11,987 nucleotides of DNA, from positions 1-11,987 of the forward strand of contig JAEDMN010000088.1 of the NCBI GenBank assembly GCA_016302985.1. The letters run 5' to 3'. The position numbers were made by a program, and so were the translations under genes. Every line of letters begins with the position of its first letter. Within the stretch, counting starts at the first letter, position 1. The stretch comes from Kiritimatiellia bacterium (lineage in GTDB: Bacteria > Verrucomicrobiota > Kiritimatiellia > RFP12 > UBA1067). This document shows, in pieces, positions 5,245-11,987 of the stretch. The notes below the pieces were generated by a model. The model saw only the letters and a program-made list of their open reading frames with translations, made no database searches and was not told the origin of the DNA.

Positions 5245-7884
5245 TCAAGTCAGCTTCTCCAAGATCTCCCGCACCTTGTCGCGGGTCAGGGGCTTCGTCA
5301 GCACGGCGTCGAACAGGGTCACGTCGAACGAACTGGCCACGTCGGCGTCCGCCGTCAGGGCCACGATGGGCAGGTGTCTCAGGACCTCGTCGCGGCGGAT
5401 GGCGCGCGCGAGCGCGGCGCCGTCCATCCCCGGCATCCACATGTCCGTCAGCACGGCCATCGGCAGATCCCCGGCCTCCGCCGCGGTGCGGAGCGCCGCC
5501 AGGGCGTCCACGGCGGAGGAGAACTCGAAGATGTCCTCCTTCGCGACGCCCTGCATCTGCACATGGCGCGCGGCGACATGCAGGTTGAGCGGGACGTCGT
5601 CGACCAGGAAGACGCGTCGCCGCACCGCGGACGCCAGCGCCGCGTCGAGACGCCCCGACTCGGACGGGCGGGGGGCCGCGGCCCGCTTCGCGGAGACCGC
5701 CACGTCCGGGATGCGGACCGTGAACACGCTGCCCTTCCCGAGCTCGGATTCGACCGAGACGGTGCCGCCCACGCTCTCCACGAGGCTGCGGCAGATGGGG
5801 AGGCCGAGGCCGGTGCCCTCGTAGACCTTTCCGCCCCGCACCCCACCGTCCTGCACGAACGGGTTGAAGATGGCCTCCCGGCGTTCCGGCGAAATGCCCG
5901 GCCCCGTGTCCTCGACCCGGAGTTCGAGGCTCCCCGCCGCAAACGCCGCCGAGCAGGCGACGAAACCGCGTTCGGTGAACTTGACGGCGTTGCCGATGAG
6001 GTTCAGCAGGATCTGGCGGACGCGCTCCTCCTGGAGCGCGAGCACGGGGAAGTCCGGCGCCAGCTCGGCGCGCAGTTCGATCCCCTTCGCGGCCGCGCGG
6101 AACCGGAAGACGTCCCGCATCTCCCCGAAGAGCTTCGCGAAATCGCAGGCTCCGCCGCGGATGTCCATGCGCCCGGCCTCGATCTTCGACAGGTCGAGGA
6201 TGTCGTTGATGAGCGAGAGCAGCGCCTGGGAGGAGGTGAGGATGCCCTCCGTGTACTCGCGCCGCTCCGCATCCGTGCAGGCCGGCGCGCGGAGGAACTC
6301 GGCGAAGCCGATGACGGCGTTGAGCGGCGTGCGGATCTCGTGCGACATGGTCGCGAGGAACGTCGTCTTCGCGCGTTCGCCCTGCTCGGCCGCCTCGAGC
6401 GCGACGCGCAGCGCCTCGTTCTTGCGCATCATCTCCTCGTAGGTGTCGCGGCGCTCGATGGCGGAGGAGAGCACGTCGGCGCAACGGAAGAGGATGTCGC
6501 GCTCCGCGTCGTCCAGCGCGCCGTCGCGCGGGAAGCCGATCACGAGCGTGCCCCAGAGGCGCCCGCGGACGAGCAGCGGGATGGAGACGAGGAAGCGGAA
6601 GCCGCGGCTGCACGGGGGCACCAGCTGTTCGAACCGGTTGCCGAGGATGCGACGGGCGGCCTCGCCGTCCACCAGGCAGAACCCGTCCGCGGCGATGTCC
6701 GCGAGCTGCGGCTCGATGAGCTTGAGGTCGAGTTCCTGCTGCGCGGAATTGCCGGACCCGTCCCGGAAGATGCAGCAGCCCTTCGCGATGTACGAGCGCT
6801 GCGCCTTCACGTCGAAGTTCGACATGTAGCAGAAGTCGCCGTCGAAGCGCTCGCGCAGGTTCTCGAGGAAGGCCCGGTACGAGACGAGCGAGGAGCGCGC
6901 GTGCAGCGCCTGCAGCGCGCGTTCCATCGTCACGGAGTTCGCGGCCGAGACGGCCTCCGTGGCGCGCTGGGAGCGACGGACCACGTAGGAGAGGCCGCAG
7001 AAGCCCACGAGCAGCAGCGCGCCGGACGCGAGCAGCTGCCAGACCATGGAGAACCAGACCGGCGACAGCAGCTGCGCCCGTTCGACCGCGACGGCGGCGC
7101 TCCACCCGTCGACGACCTTCTCCGAGAAGATGACCACGCCCTCGTCCTCGGCCTTGAGCCTGGGGCCGTCGTCCCCGGGATCCGGCTCCACGCGGCCGAC
7201 GACCGTGCGGCCGGACGGCCCCTTGCCCGCGTGCGCCACGACCGTTCCGTCGGGGGCGAGGAAGAACACGTAGGAGGAAGGCCTCCGCACGTCCCCCCCC
7301 CGGTGCACGAGGGCGGGGTTGAAGATGGACATGCCGACGTCCAGCGAAACGACGGTCCGGCCGTCCGACAGCAGACGGCTTACGGCGACCATGAGCTCGT
7401 TGCGGGGCAGCGCGTAGTAGGGCGGCTGGAGGACCGACACGCCGGGATGCGCGAACGCCCGGCCGAACCAGGGCCGATTCTCGGGCAGGAAGGTGGACGG
7501 CGGACTCCAGCCGATCCCGCTCGCGTACCAGCCCTTCCGCGCCACGTAGAGTTCGGTGTAGGACTTGTCCACAGTCGCCTGGAGACGCATGGTCTTCGCG
7601 CGCAGGAACTCCTCCAGGGCGGCATGGGACGGCTTCTCCTGCTCGAGAAAGTCCTCGACCTCCACCGAGACCGCGTCCATGACGGATTTCATCCGTCGCA
7701 GCGCGGTGTCCAGCTGCGCCGCGACCTCGCGCACGTCCTTCTCGCCCTCCGCCATGAGCCGGTCCCGCTCCACCTGGTAGATGCGCACGGTGTTCGCGGC
7801 GCTGAGGGCGATCAGCACGGTCGCGAAAAGCAGCATCGTCCATCGGATGGACCGCCGGGAGGGGATGGGGATGCGGTGCTTCAT
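5245..7884 (-). CDS. Membrane hybrid histidine kinase (dCache, GAF, HisKA, HATPase, REC)
   Basis: 879 residues. TM1 (about 14-36) and TM2 (about 277-302) bracket a 240-residue periplasmic sensor that reads like a double Cache domain (ENRPWFGRAF at 135-144, TVVSLDVGMSIF at 177-188, FFLAPDGTVVAH at 207-218). A linker helix and a GAF domain (about 325-480) follow, then HisKA with SHEIRTPLN (His515). The HATPase has N box NLIGNAVKF (Asn632), DTGPGIS (659-665) and TGLGLPI (691-697). The receiver has VDD (761-763), Asp814 in LTDMWMPGMDG and Lys864 in TKP. Everything needed for autophosphorylation and intramolecular transfer is present; there is no Hpt or DNA-binding domain. Cache domains bind small extracellular ligands. 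Given the neighbouring secreted esterase/glycosidase, a released sugar or acid is a reasonable but untested candidate. The ATG lies 2 bases after the upstream stop (TGA-AG-ATG) and lacks a clear ribosome binding site, so translation is probably coupled. Confidence 0.94.
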   Translation of the reverse strand: MKHRIPIPSRRSIRWTMLLFATVLIALSAANTVRIYQVERDRLMAEGEKDVREVAAQLDTALRRMKSVMDAVSVEVEDFLEQEKPSHAALEEFLRAKTMRLQATVDKSYTELYVARKGWYASGIGWSPPSTFLPENRPWFGRAFAHPGVSVLQPPYYALPRNELMVAVSRLLSDGRTVVSLDVGMSIFNPALVHRGGDVRRPSSYVFFLAPDGTVVAHAGKGPSGRTVVGRVEPDPGDDGPRLKAEDEGVVIFSEKVVDGWSAAVAVERAQLLSPVWFSMVWQLLASGALLLVGFCGLSYVVRRSQRATEAVSAANSVTMERALQALHARSSLVSYRAFLENLRERFDGDFCYMSNFDVKAQRSYIAKGCCIFRDGSGNSAQQELDLKLIEPQLADIAADGFCLVDGEAARRILGNRFEQLVPPCSRGFRFLVSIPLLVRGRLWGTLVIGFPRDGALDDAERDILFRCADVLSSAIERRDTYEEMMRKNEALRVALEAAEQGERAKTTFLATMSHEIRTPLNAVIGFAEFLRAPACTDAERREYTEGILTSSQALLSLINDILDLSKIEAGRMDIRGGACDFAKLFGEMRDVFRFRAAAKGIELRAELAPDFPVLALQEERVRQILLNLIGNAVKFTERGFVACSAAFAAGSLELRVEDTGPGISPERREAIFNPFVQDGGVRGGKVYEGTGLGLPICRSLVESVGGTVSVESELGKGSVFTVRIPDVAVSAKRAAAPRPSESGRLDAALASAVRRRVFLVDDVPLNLHVAARHVQMQGVAKEDIFEFSSAVDALAALRTAAEAGDLPMAVLTDMWMPGMDGAALARAIRRDEVLRHLPIVALTADADVASSFDVTLFDAVLTKPLTRDKVREILEKLT

Positions 7885-7886
7885 CT

Positions 7887-10800
7887 TCAGCGCGCCGCAG
7901 GGACGTCGGGGAACATCGAGACGCGGAGCTTCGCGCAGCCGTACGGCACGAGTTCAAGCAGAGCCCCGTCCGCGGCGCGCGTGCGGAGCTTCAGAGGGGC
8001 GTCGAGGGGCCAGTCCCAGCGGGCCGGCATCGCGGTGCGCACGACGGCGACGTCGCGCACGACCGTGGACGAGTCGACCGTCCAGTCCGCGCGCGCCCCC
8101 GGGGCGGGCGTGTTCTCGTCCAGCTCGGGCAGTCCGTGCGCGAACAGGAGCGGGCCGAACGACACGCTGCAGTACGGCTTGCCGCCGTCGTTGTAGTCGC
8201 GCGCCGTCTCGGCCTTCGCCGCCATCGGGAAGCGGAGGGAGACGACGTCGCCCGGCCGCCACTCGCGGTCCAGCGTCGCGAAGCCGTCGTCCGAGAAGCG
8301 GGCCGCCGCCGCCTCGCCGTTCAGCGCGATCCGCGGCTGCGCGCACCATTCGGGCACGCGGAGGCGGAGCGGGAATTTCAGGGGCTTCGCGGGCTTCACC
8401 TCCAGCTCGAGAGTCTCGTCGAACGGGTAGGCGGTCTTTGTCTCGACCGCGACCGCCACGCCGTCCAGCTCAGTCTCGAGCGTGTTCGGCGCGTAGAGCG
8501 TCGCGGCGAGTCCGCCCGCCGCGGGCTTCATCCACATCGCCTGCACGTAGGCGGGCAGGATGCGCACGAGCGCGGCGGTGCAGCAGAGCGGCCAGTGCTT
8601 GCGGCGGTAGAGGCCGCCCTTCCCGGCCGGACCGGCATGGAACCTCCCCTCGCCCGTCACCCGGTTGGGCGCCTGGAAGTAGACGTGGTTCATCCAGTCG
8701 CGCGAAACGCAGGCGGCCCCCGCGTTGAAGAAGCTGCGTTCGACGTGGTCCGCGAAGCGGCCCTCGCCCGTCACGCCCGCGAGCGTCGCGTAGAGGAGAA
8801 CGTCCCCGGCCACCGTGCAGGTCTCCGTGCCGCGGTCGGGTCCACGCCAGCCGAACTGTTCGTCCGCCACCGTCACGCCGTGCGGCTGCCGCGTGTGGCG
8901 CTCATGGAAGTCGAGCCAGGCGCGGACGTTCGAAAGGCAGGCGGGGTCGCCCGTCCAGCACGAGCCCTTCACCCACGAGAGCATGCTTTCGTAGCAGAGC
9001 ACGCCGTGCTGCAGGCGCCATTCCCAGTTCGCGTTCGGGTCGCGGTCGCGGCGCGCGCGCAGATGCACGCCGCCGTGCGGCACGGGCAGGCCGTAGCGCA
9101 TCGCCGGCCATCGTTCGGGGTACGGCTTCGTCGCGAAGAAGTTCCCGATCGCGGCCGCGAGCTTCCCGTCCCCGCTGTAGCGCCACGTGTCGCACGCGGC
9201 CGCCGGCAGGGTGATCGGATTGCCGAAGAAGTAGAAGCGCGGGTCGTCCAGGCACCAGGTGAGCGCGCGTACCGCCCGTTCGTCGCCCGTCGCCTCGTAG
9301 TAGGCGAGCAGCGCGCGCGTCGTACGTCCGCTCGCGCCGACGATGAAGCCGTGGTTCGCGCGCTCGACCTCCTCCATCTGCTTCGGGTCCGTGCGGTCCA
9401 TCCAGTAGACGAAGGCGATGGACTTCGGATTCATGCGCTCCAGGAGCGGCTCAAGCCGGCTTTTCGCATATGCCTGCAGCTCCTTGTCGTCCAGCTCCCA
9501 CGCGAGGCGCACGAGGCCCTCGAACCAGTAGGCGCCGCCCTCCGTGCACCAGGCGCCCTTGTCCGGATCGCTCCAGTCCAGGTACTTCCCGCGCGGATGG
9601 AAGTCGCGGTTCCAGGCCCGCGGGAACGCCTTGTCGACCTCGTCCAAGCGCGAGACGTAGCCCTTCCGTGCGGAGACGCACCAGTCGCGCAGCCAGCCAC
9701 GCGGCTTCACTTCGCCCGGCCGCAGCCACTCCATCTTCGCGGGGGTCTTCCACGCGTGCGTGCGGTTGGGACGCCCCTGCGCGTCCGTCTTCCGGACGGT
9801 CGGCGGAATCGGGCCGTCCCAGTCCGCCCGCTGCACGTCCGCGCCGGACGGTGCCCAGCTGTGCACGCCCCCCTGCACGAAACGCAGGTGCTTCGGGCCG
9901 CGGACCGCGTTGTAGAGCGCAACGATTCCGGACGGCGGCGCGATGTAGTCCCCAAGCCCCGCGTAGCCCACGTCCACGCGGCACTTCGCGGGGATGCGCT
10001 TCGCGAGCGAGGCCGCGTCGAAGTAGCGCAGGCCCTCCGCCCACGGCAGCGCCCAGTCGCCGATCAGGCGCCCGTCCTTCGCCTTGCCCCAGGCATCGCA
10101 GTTCCAGACGATGGAGATGTCCGCCGCCGTGACCGCGGGGTCGTACGCCGCCGCCCACACGGCCTGCAGCGCGCCCTGCGAACCGCCCGTCACGACCAGC
10201 GTGCGCCCGTCCCATTCAGGCCGCCGCTTCGCGTAGCCGAGGCCGCGGAAGACGCGCCACGCCATCTGCTTGAAGTACGATGTGTCGGGACTCGCGTTCT
10301 GCGCGGGGTCCCATGCGTGCCCGCCAGACGCCCCGCCCAGGCGCTTCCGCTCCGCGGCGTAGTACGCGGGCTCGCGTGCGAGCTCGCAGCCATGCGGACT
10401 GATCCACACGCGCAGCTCCTTCGCGCTCAGCTCCTCCGGCTTCCGCACCGCCATCGCCCGCGGCTGCCAGCTCTCGTTGTAGCCGAAGAACTTCGCGCGC
10501 AGCGGGTACTTCCCCGGCTTCGCCGGCACGGCGAGCCAGCCGACGCACGGCCCGTCGGACGGACAGTCCAGCGTGAACGCGTAGAGCTTCACGTCCTCTC
10601 GGCCGGACGGATACTCCTTCAAGCGCGGATTCATCGGCACCTTCGGCAGCACGCCGCGCAGCGCGCCCCACCAGGCGTCCAGGCCGGCGGGTTCGGGCGG
10701 CGCCTGCAGCTTCTCGGGCTCCACGCCCGCGCCGCCGTTGAAGGAGATCTTTCCGTCGTGGCGCCCCGGCACGGCGACGTCCTTCCCCGCCGCGTCCGTC

Positions 10801-11111
10801 ACAAAGGCCTGCAGGCGCACGAAACCGGGTCGGTCCAGCGCCGTCGTCACACGCAGCGGCTCCCTCCCCGGCAGCGGTCCTGTCCCCTCCTCGGTCCGGC
10901 CATCGTCGCCCGTGCGCGTCCAGCGGACGCGCCAGTCGCCCGCGGGAACGTCCTTACCGCGCAGCGCCAGCTCGAAGGTCATCTTCTCGCCACGGACGTA
11001 GGCGCACGGCGCTTCGGACGTACGGCCGACGAGCTGGACGTCCGACCACGCCGCCGACAGGGCGAGAACGGGGAAAATGGAGGCGAAGAGGAGAAATACG
11101 CGCATGAACAT
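7887..11111 (-). CDS. Secreted CE7 esterase / GH127-type glycosidase fusion
   Basis: 1,074 residues. A signal peptide (hydrophobic 4-20, likely cleavage in ALSA-AW near 20-22) sends it out of the cytoplasm. Residues about 22-125 look like a beta-rich domain. Residues about 140-425 match the acetyl xylan esterase family (AXE1, CE7): nucleophile Ser311 in TGGSQGA, Asp388 in GLGDYIAPPSG and His417 in GGVHSW form an intact triad, so deacetylation of a glycan is expected. From about 460 to the end, starting with MEWLRPGEVKPRGWL, the protein matches the DUF1680/GH127 beta-L-arabinofuranosidase family. The zinc-thiolate residues are recognisable as E763-x-C765 (GTETC) and the Cys843-Cys844 pair in PLCCTAA, where the second is the likely nucleophile by analogy with Bifidobacterium HypBA1. 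A two-step attack on an acetylated, arabinose-decorated polysaccharide is therefore inferred. The start could be Met1 (11111) or Met3 (11105), which has a weak AGG 8 bases upstream. It is first in the operon with the sensor kinases. Confidence 0.9.
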   Translation of the reverse strand: MFMRVFLLFASIFPVLALSAAWSDVQLVGRTSEAPCAYVRGEKMTFELALRGKDVPAGDWRVRWTRTGDDGRTEEGTGPLPGREPLRVTTALDRPGFVRLQAFVTDAAGKDVAVPGRHDGKISFNGGAGVEPEKLQAPPEPAGLDAWWGALRGVLPKVPMNPRLKEYPSGREDVKLYAFTLDCPSDGPCVGWLAVPAKPGKYPLRAKFFGYNESWQPRAMAVRKPEELSAKELRVWISPHGCELAREPAYYAAERKRLGGASGGHAWDPAQNASPDTSYFKQMAWRVFRGLGYAKRRPEWDGRTLVVTGGSQGALQAVWAAAYDPAVTAADISIVWNCDAWGKAKDGRLIGDWALPWAEGLRYFDAASLAKRIPAKCRVDVGYAGLGDYIAPPSGIVALYNAVRGPKHLRFVQGGVHSWAPSGADVQRADWDGPIPPTVRKTDAQGRPNRTHAWKTPAKMEWLRPGEVKPRGWLRDWCVSARKGYVSRLDEVDKAFPRAWNRDFHPRGKYLDWSDPDKGAWCTEGGAYWFEGLVRLAWELDDKELQAYAKSRLEPLLERMNPKSIAFVYWMDRTDPKQMEEVERANHGFIVGASGRTTRALLAYYEATGDERAVRALTWCLDDPRFYFFGNPITLPAAACDTWRYSGDGKLAAAIGNFFATKPYPERWPAMRYGLPVPHGGVHLRARRDRDPNANWEWRLQHGVLCYESMLSWVKGSCWTGDPACLSNVRAWLDFHERHTRQPHGVTVADEQFGWRGPDRGTETCTVAGDVLLYATLAGVTGEGRFADHVERSFFNAGAACVSRDWMNHVYFQAPNRVTGEGRFHAGPAGKGGLYRRKHWPLCCTAALVRILPAYVQAMWMKPAAGGLAATLYAPNTLETELDGVAVAVETKTAYPFDETLELEVKPAKPLKFPLRLRVPEWCAQPRIALNGEAAAARFSDDGFATLDREWRPGDVVSLRFPMAAKAETARDYNDGGKPYCSVSFGPLLFAHGLPELDENTPAPGARADWTVDSSTVVRDVAVVRTAMPARWDWPLDAPLKLRTRAADGALLELVPYGCAKLRVSMFPDVPAAR

Positions 11112-11118
11112 GGCCTAA

Positions 11119-11147
11119 ATTATACCATACCCAAGGCGGGATTTAAG
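11119..11147 (-). promoter_or_regulatory. Extended -10 promoter of the esterase/kinase operon
   Basis: The minus strand reads TGGTATAAT: a perfect -10 TATAAT (11119-11124) with the TGn extension (11125-11127). The -35 region 17 bp upstream is weak (CTTAAA, 11142-11147, 3/6), as is common for extended -10 promoters. Only TTTAGGCC separates the -10 from the ATG at 11111, so the transcript would have a leader of about 0-8 bases. Confidence 0.65.
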
Positions 11148-11152
11148 ATTGT

Positions 11153-11305
11153 TCAGAAGAGAAGCACGAGGATTCCCAGCGCGGCGAGGACGAGACCCCA
11201 GATGAAAAAGCGCATGACAAGCGTGGCGCGCCGGGCATCGGCGGCGCGCTTCTCCTCGGGCGTCCGCAGGTCCGGACCGCCACAGCATCCACAGCCGCAG
11301 CTCAT
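11153..11305 (-). CDS. Small Cys-rich, C-terminally membrane-anchored protein (50 aa)
   Basis: A 50-codon ORF that I translated by hand. It begins MSCGCGCCGGPDLRTPEEKR, with four cysteines in the first eight residues. A charged stretch (EEKRAADARR, 17-26) follows, and then a hydrophobic helix FFIWGLVLAALGILVLLF (33-50) that runs to the very C-terminus. The positive charges before the helix suggest that the N-terminus with its Cys cluster stays in the cytoplasm, giving a tail-anchored topology. Such an arrangement could bind a metal or act as a redox-active accessory, but I do not recognise a family. The ATG overlaps the stop of the transposase remnant (ATGA), and I see no separate ribosome binding site or alternative start. 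It ends 6 bases before the -35 region of the next operon. The sharply organised composition argues against a chance ORF, but it is short. Confidence 0.6.
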   Translation of the reverse strand: MSCGCGCCGGPDLRTPEEKRAADARRATLVMRFFIWGLVLAALGILVLLF

Positions 11306-11835
11306 CGGCCCGAGACCCCGTAGAGGACGACAGCCGAGGACCGGTGTGCGCCGAGCACGACTTCAAGTGCGCCACGACGTCCGCTTTCTGGGCTTTTGCC
11401 GTCCGAGGGCGCTTCTTTTCCGCAAGCATGGCCTCGCGCCTTTGTTTCGCAGGCCGGAACCGGCGATTCGTCCGCCCAGTCTATCGCCGAACCGCTTTCC
11501 GCGGCCTCCTTCCTTATGGCGGGGTAATCCGTTTCCGGCCATTTCCTCGCGAGAGCCGGGTTCTGCTCCCTTGCGGCCTTCACCGGGCACTGACAGGTGA
11601 AGCCCATCCTCTGCATGTACCGGCGCGCCGTGCGGCGCGAGATGGACATGCCGTACGCGCGTCGCACGTATTCCCTTATCGCCCTTGAAGACCATGGCGC
11701 AAAGTCGGACTTCAGCTGATCCGGCGTCTTGTCGATGACTGCCTTGTAGCAGGAATAGACCTTGCGCCGGTGCTTCGCCCGCTGCGGCTCCGAAAGCGCC
11801 TGGACATTGATGTGCGCATGTGGATTATGCTTCAT
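11302..11835 (-). pseudogene. Truncated IS630-type transposase
   Basis: 177 codons, about half of a normal IS630 transposase (about 340). Residues 36-120 are clearly of the family: DKTPDQLKSDFAPWSSRAIR (35-54), the helix-turn-helix/winged segment REYVRRAYGMSISRRTARRY (54-73), QRMGFTCQCPVK (75-86) and YPAIRKEAAESGSAIDWADE (104-123). Asp122 in WADES is the first catalytic Asp. The N-terminal DNA-binding part (roughly the first 80-90 residues of the family) is missing or collapsed. Beyond about 125 the match weakens and the ORF ends before the second Asp and the Glu, so it cannot transpose. It starts at ATG 11835, after an in-frame TAA nine codons upstream. It is most likely a decayed insertion sequence. 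The remnant ORF is open throughout and could still be translated, leading into the small protein gene downstream. Confidence 0.8.
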
Positions 11836-11842
11836 GCCGCAT

Positions 11843-11871
11843 ATTACATCATACTGCCCTTATTTTGTCCA
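11843..11871 (-). promoter_or_regulatory. Possible promoter of the transposase remnant
   Basis: The minus strand has TGGACA (11866-11871, 5/6), a 17-bp spacer and TGTAAT (11843-11848, 5/6), 7 bp before the ATG at 11835. An overlapping alternative is TTGTAA (11872-11877), 18 bp, TATGAT (11848-11853). The region is AT-rich compared with its surroundings. It could drive both the remnant and the small membrane protein gene. Confidence 0.4.
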
Positions 11872-11921
11872 TTACAATAACATGATGGCAGGATGAACAG
11901 GATGCGTGTATCAGACCGCGT

Positions 11922-11969
11922 GGACATTGGATTTCGCTTCGGAACGATCCGACGCGAAATCCAATGTCC
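11922..11969. repeat. Long hairpin: 16-bp perfect arms plus 5-bp inner stem
   Basis: GGACATTGGATTTCGC (11922-11937) is exactly complementary to GCGAAATCCAATGTCC (11954-11969). After one T/C mismatch the stem continues with TCGGA/TCCGA around a 4-base ACGA loop: 21 pairs in total. No T-run follows on either strand in the part visible. Just after the right arm CGAAATC recurs (11969-11975) 14 bp from the copy at 11955-11961. It could be a transposon end, a dispersed palindromic repeat, a non-canonical terminator or a binding site; the window ends too soon to decide. Confidence 0.7.
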
Positions 11970-11987
11970 GAAATCGACAAGACGGCC

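Noticed and set aside
2880..5588. Plus-strand ORF of 902 codons opposite the soluble kinase and the activase
   Set aside because: No family motif is visible and it overlaps three minus-strand genes; antisense shadow.
5158..8196. Plus-strand ORF of 1,012 codons opposite the membrane kinase
   Set aside because: Same low-complexity composition with no domain, and it spans the kinase and both flanking junctions. The kinase motifs on the minus strand are unambiguous.
11115..11429. 104-codon minus-strand ORF overlapping the transposase remnant and the small gene
   Set aside because: It is in another frame, is rich in Arg, Ala and Ser with no motif, and runs through the promoter of the next operon. 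The overlapping 50-codon frame has a much more protein-like layout.
8136..11600. Very long plus-strand ORF (1,154 codons) opposite the esterase/glycosidase gene
   Set aside because: Its translation is rich in Arg, Ala, Val, His and Asp without any motif, it crosses gene boundaries and the promoter, and the minus strand encodes clear conserved domains. It is a high-GC antisense shadow.

Overview
This 11,987-base window is GC-rich, apart from short AT-rich stretches in promoters and at the right end. Every gene I can support lies on the minus strand, so transcription runs from right to left. The gene set suggests an anaerobic, carbohydrate-degrading bacterium. It holds phosphotransacetylase plus an acyl kinase, a glycyl-radical-enzyme activase, a secreted esterase/arabinofuranosidase, and hybrid histidine kinases. 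My best guess is a gut or sediment member of the PVC group (Kiritimatiellota, Lentisphaerota or Verrucomicrobiota). That is an inference from gene content and style, not proven by a marker gene.

Right edge (about 11,140-11,987): a 21-bp-stem hairpin sits at the extreme edge. Next comes a truncated IS630-type transposase that keeps its middle part and first catalytic Asp but lacks the rest. A 50-residue Cys-rich, single-TM protein starts inside the transposase stop codon (ATGA overlap).

Central operon (about 11,147-2,342): a strong extended -10 promoter (TGGTATAAT) lies only 8 bp before the first ATG. It is followed by four tightly packed genes: (1) a 1,074-residue secreted fusion of a CE7 (acetyl xylan esterase) domain and a GH127-type domain, with the key residues of both visible; (2) an 879-residue membrane hybrid histidine kinase (dCache-GAF-HisKA-HATPase-REC); (3) a 695-residue soluble hybrid kinase (PAS-like, GAF, HisKA, HATPase, REC); (4) a radical SAM activase. 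Spacings are 2, 46 and 10 bp. No DNA-binding regulator, transporter or glycyl radical enzyme is present, so the outputs of both kinases and the activase's partner must lie elsewhere.

Left operon (about 2,287-155): after a 148-bp spacer carrying a palindrome and a promoter come a divergent butyrate-kinase-family gene and a phosphate acetyltransferase gene, 11 bp apart. Together they would convert acetyl-CoA (or another acyl-CoA) to the acid with ATP formation. This is the natural end of a fermentation fed by a glycyl radical enzyme such as pyruvate formate-lyase, which gives a plausible link to the activase upstream.

Left edge (1-154): the pta stop codon runs into a degenerate 8-bp tandem array, followed by a GC-rich hairpin; no gene is visible there. 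No gene-free stretch exceeds 300 bases. Very long plus-strand ORFs covering all these genes are antisense shadows caused by high GC.
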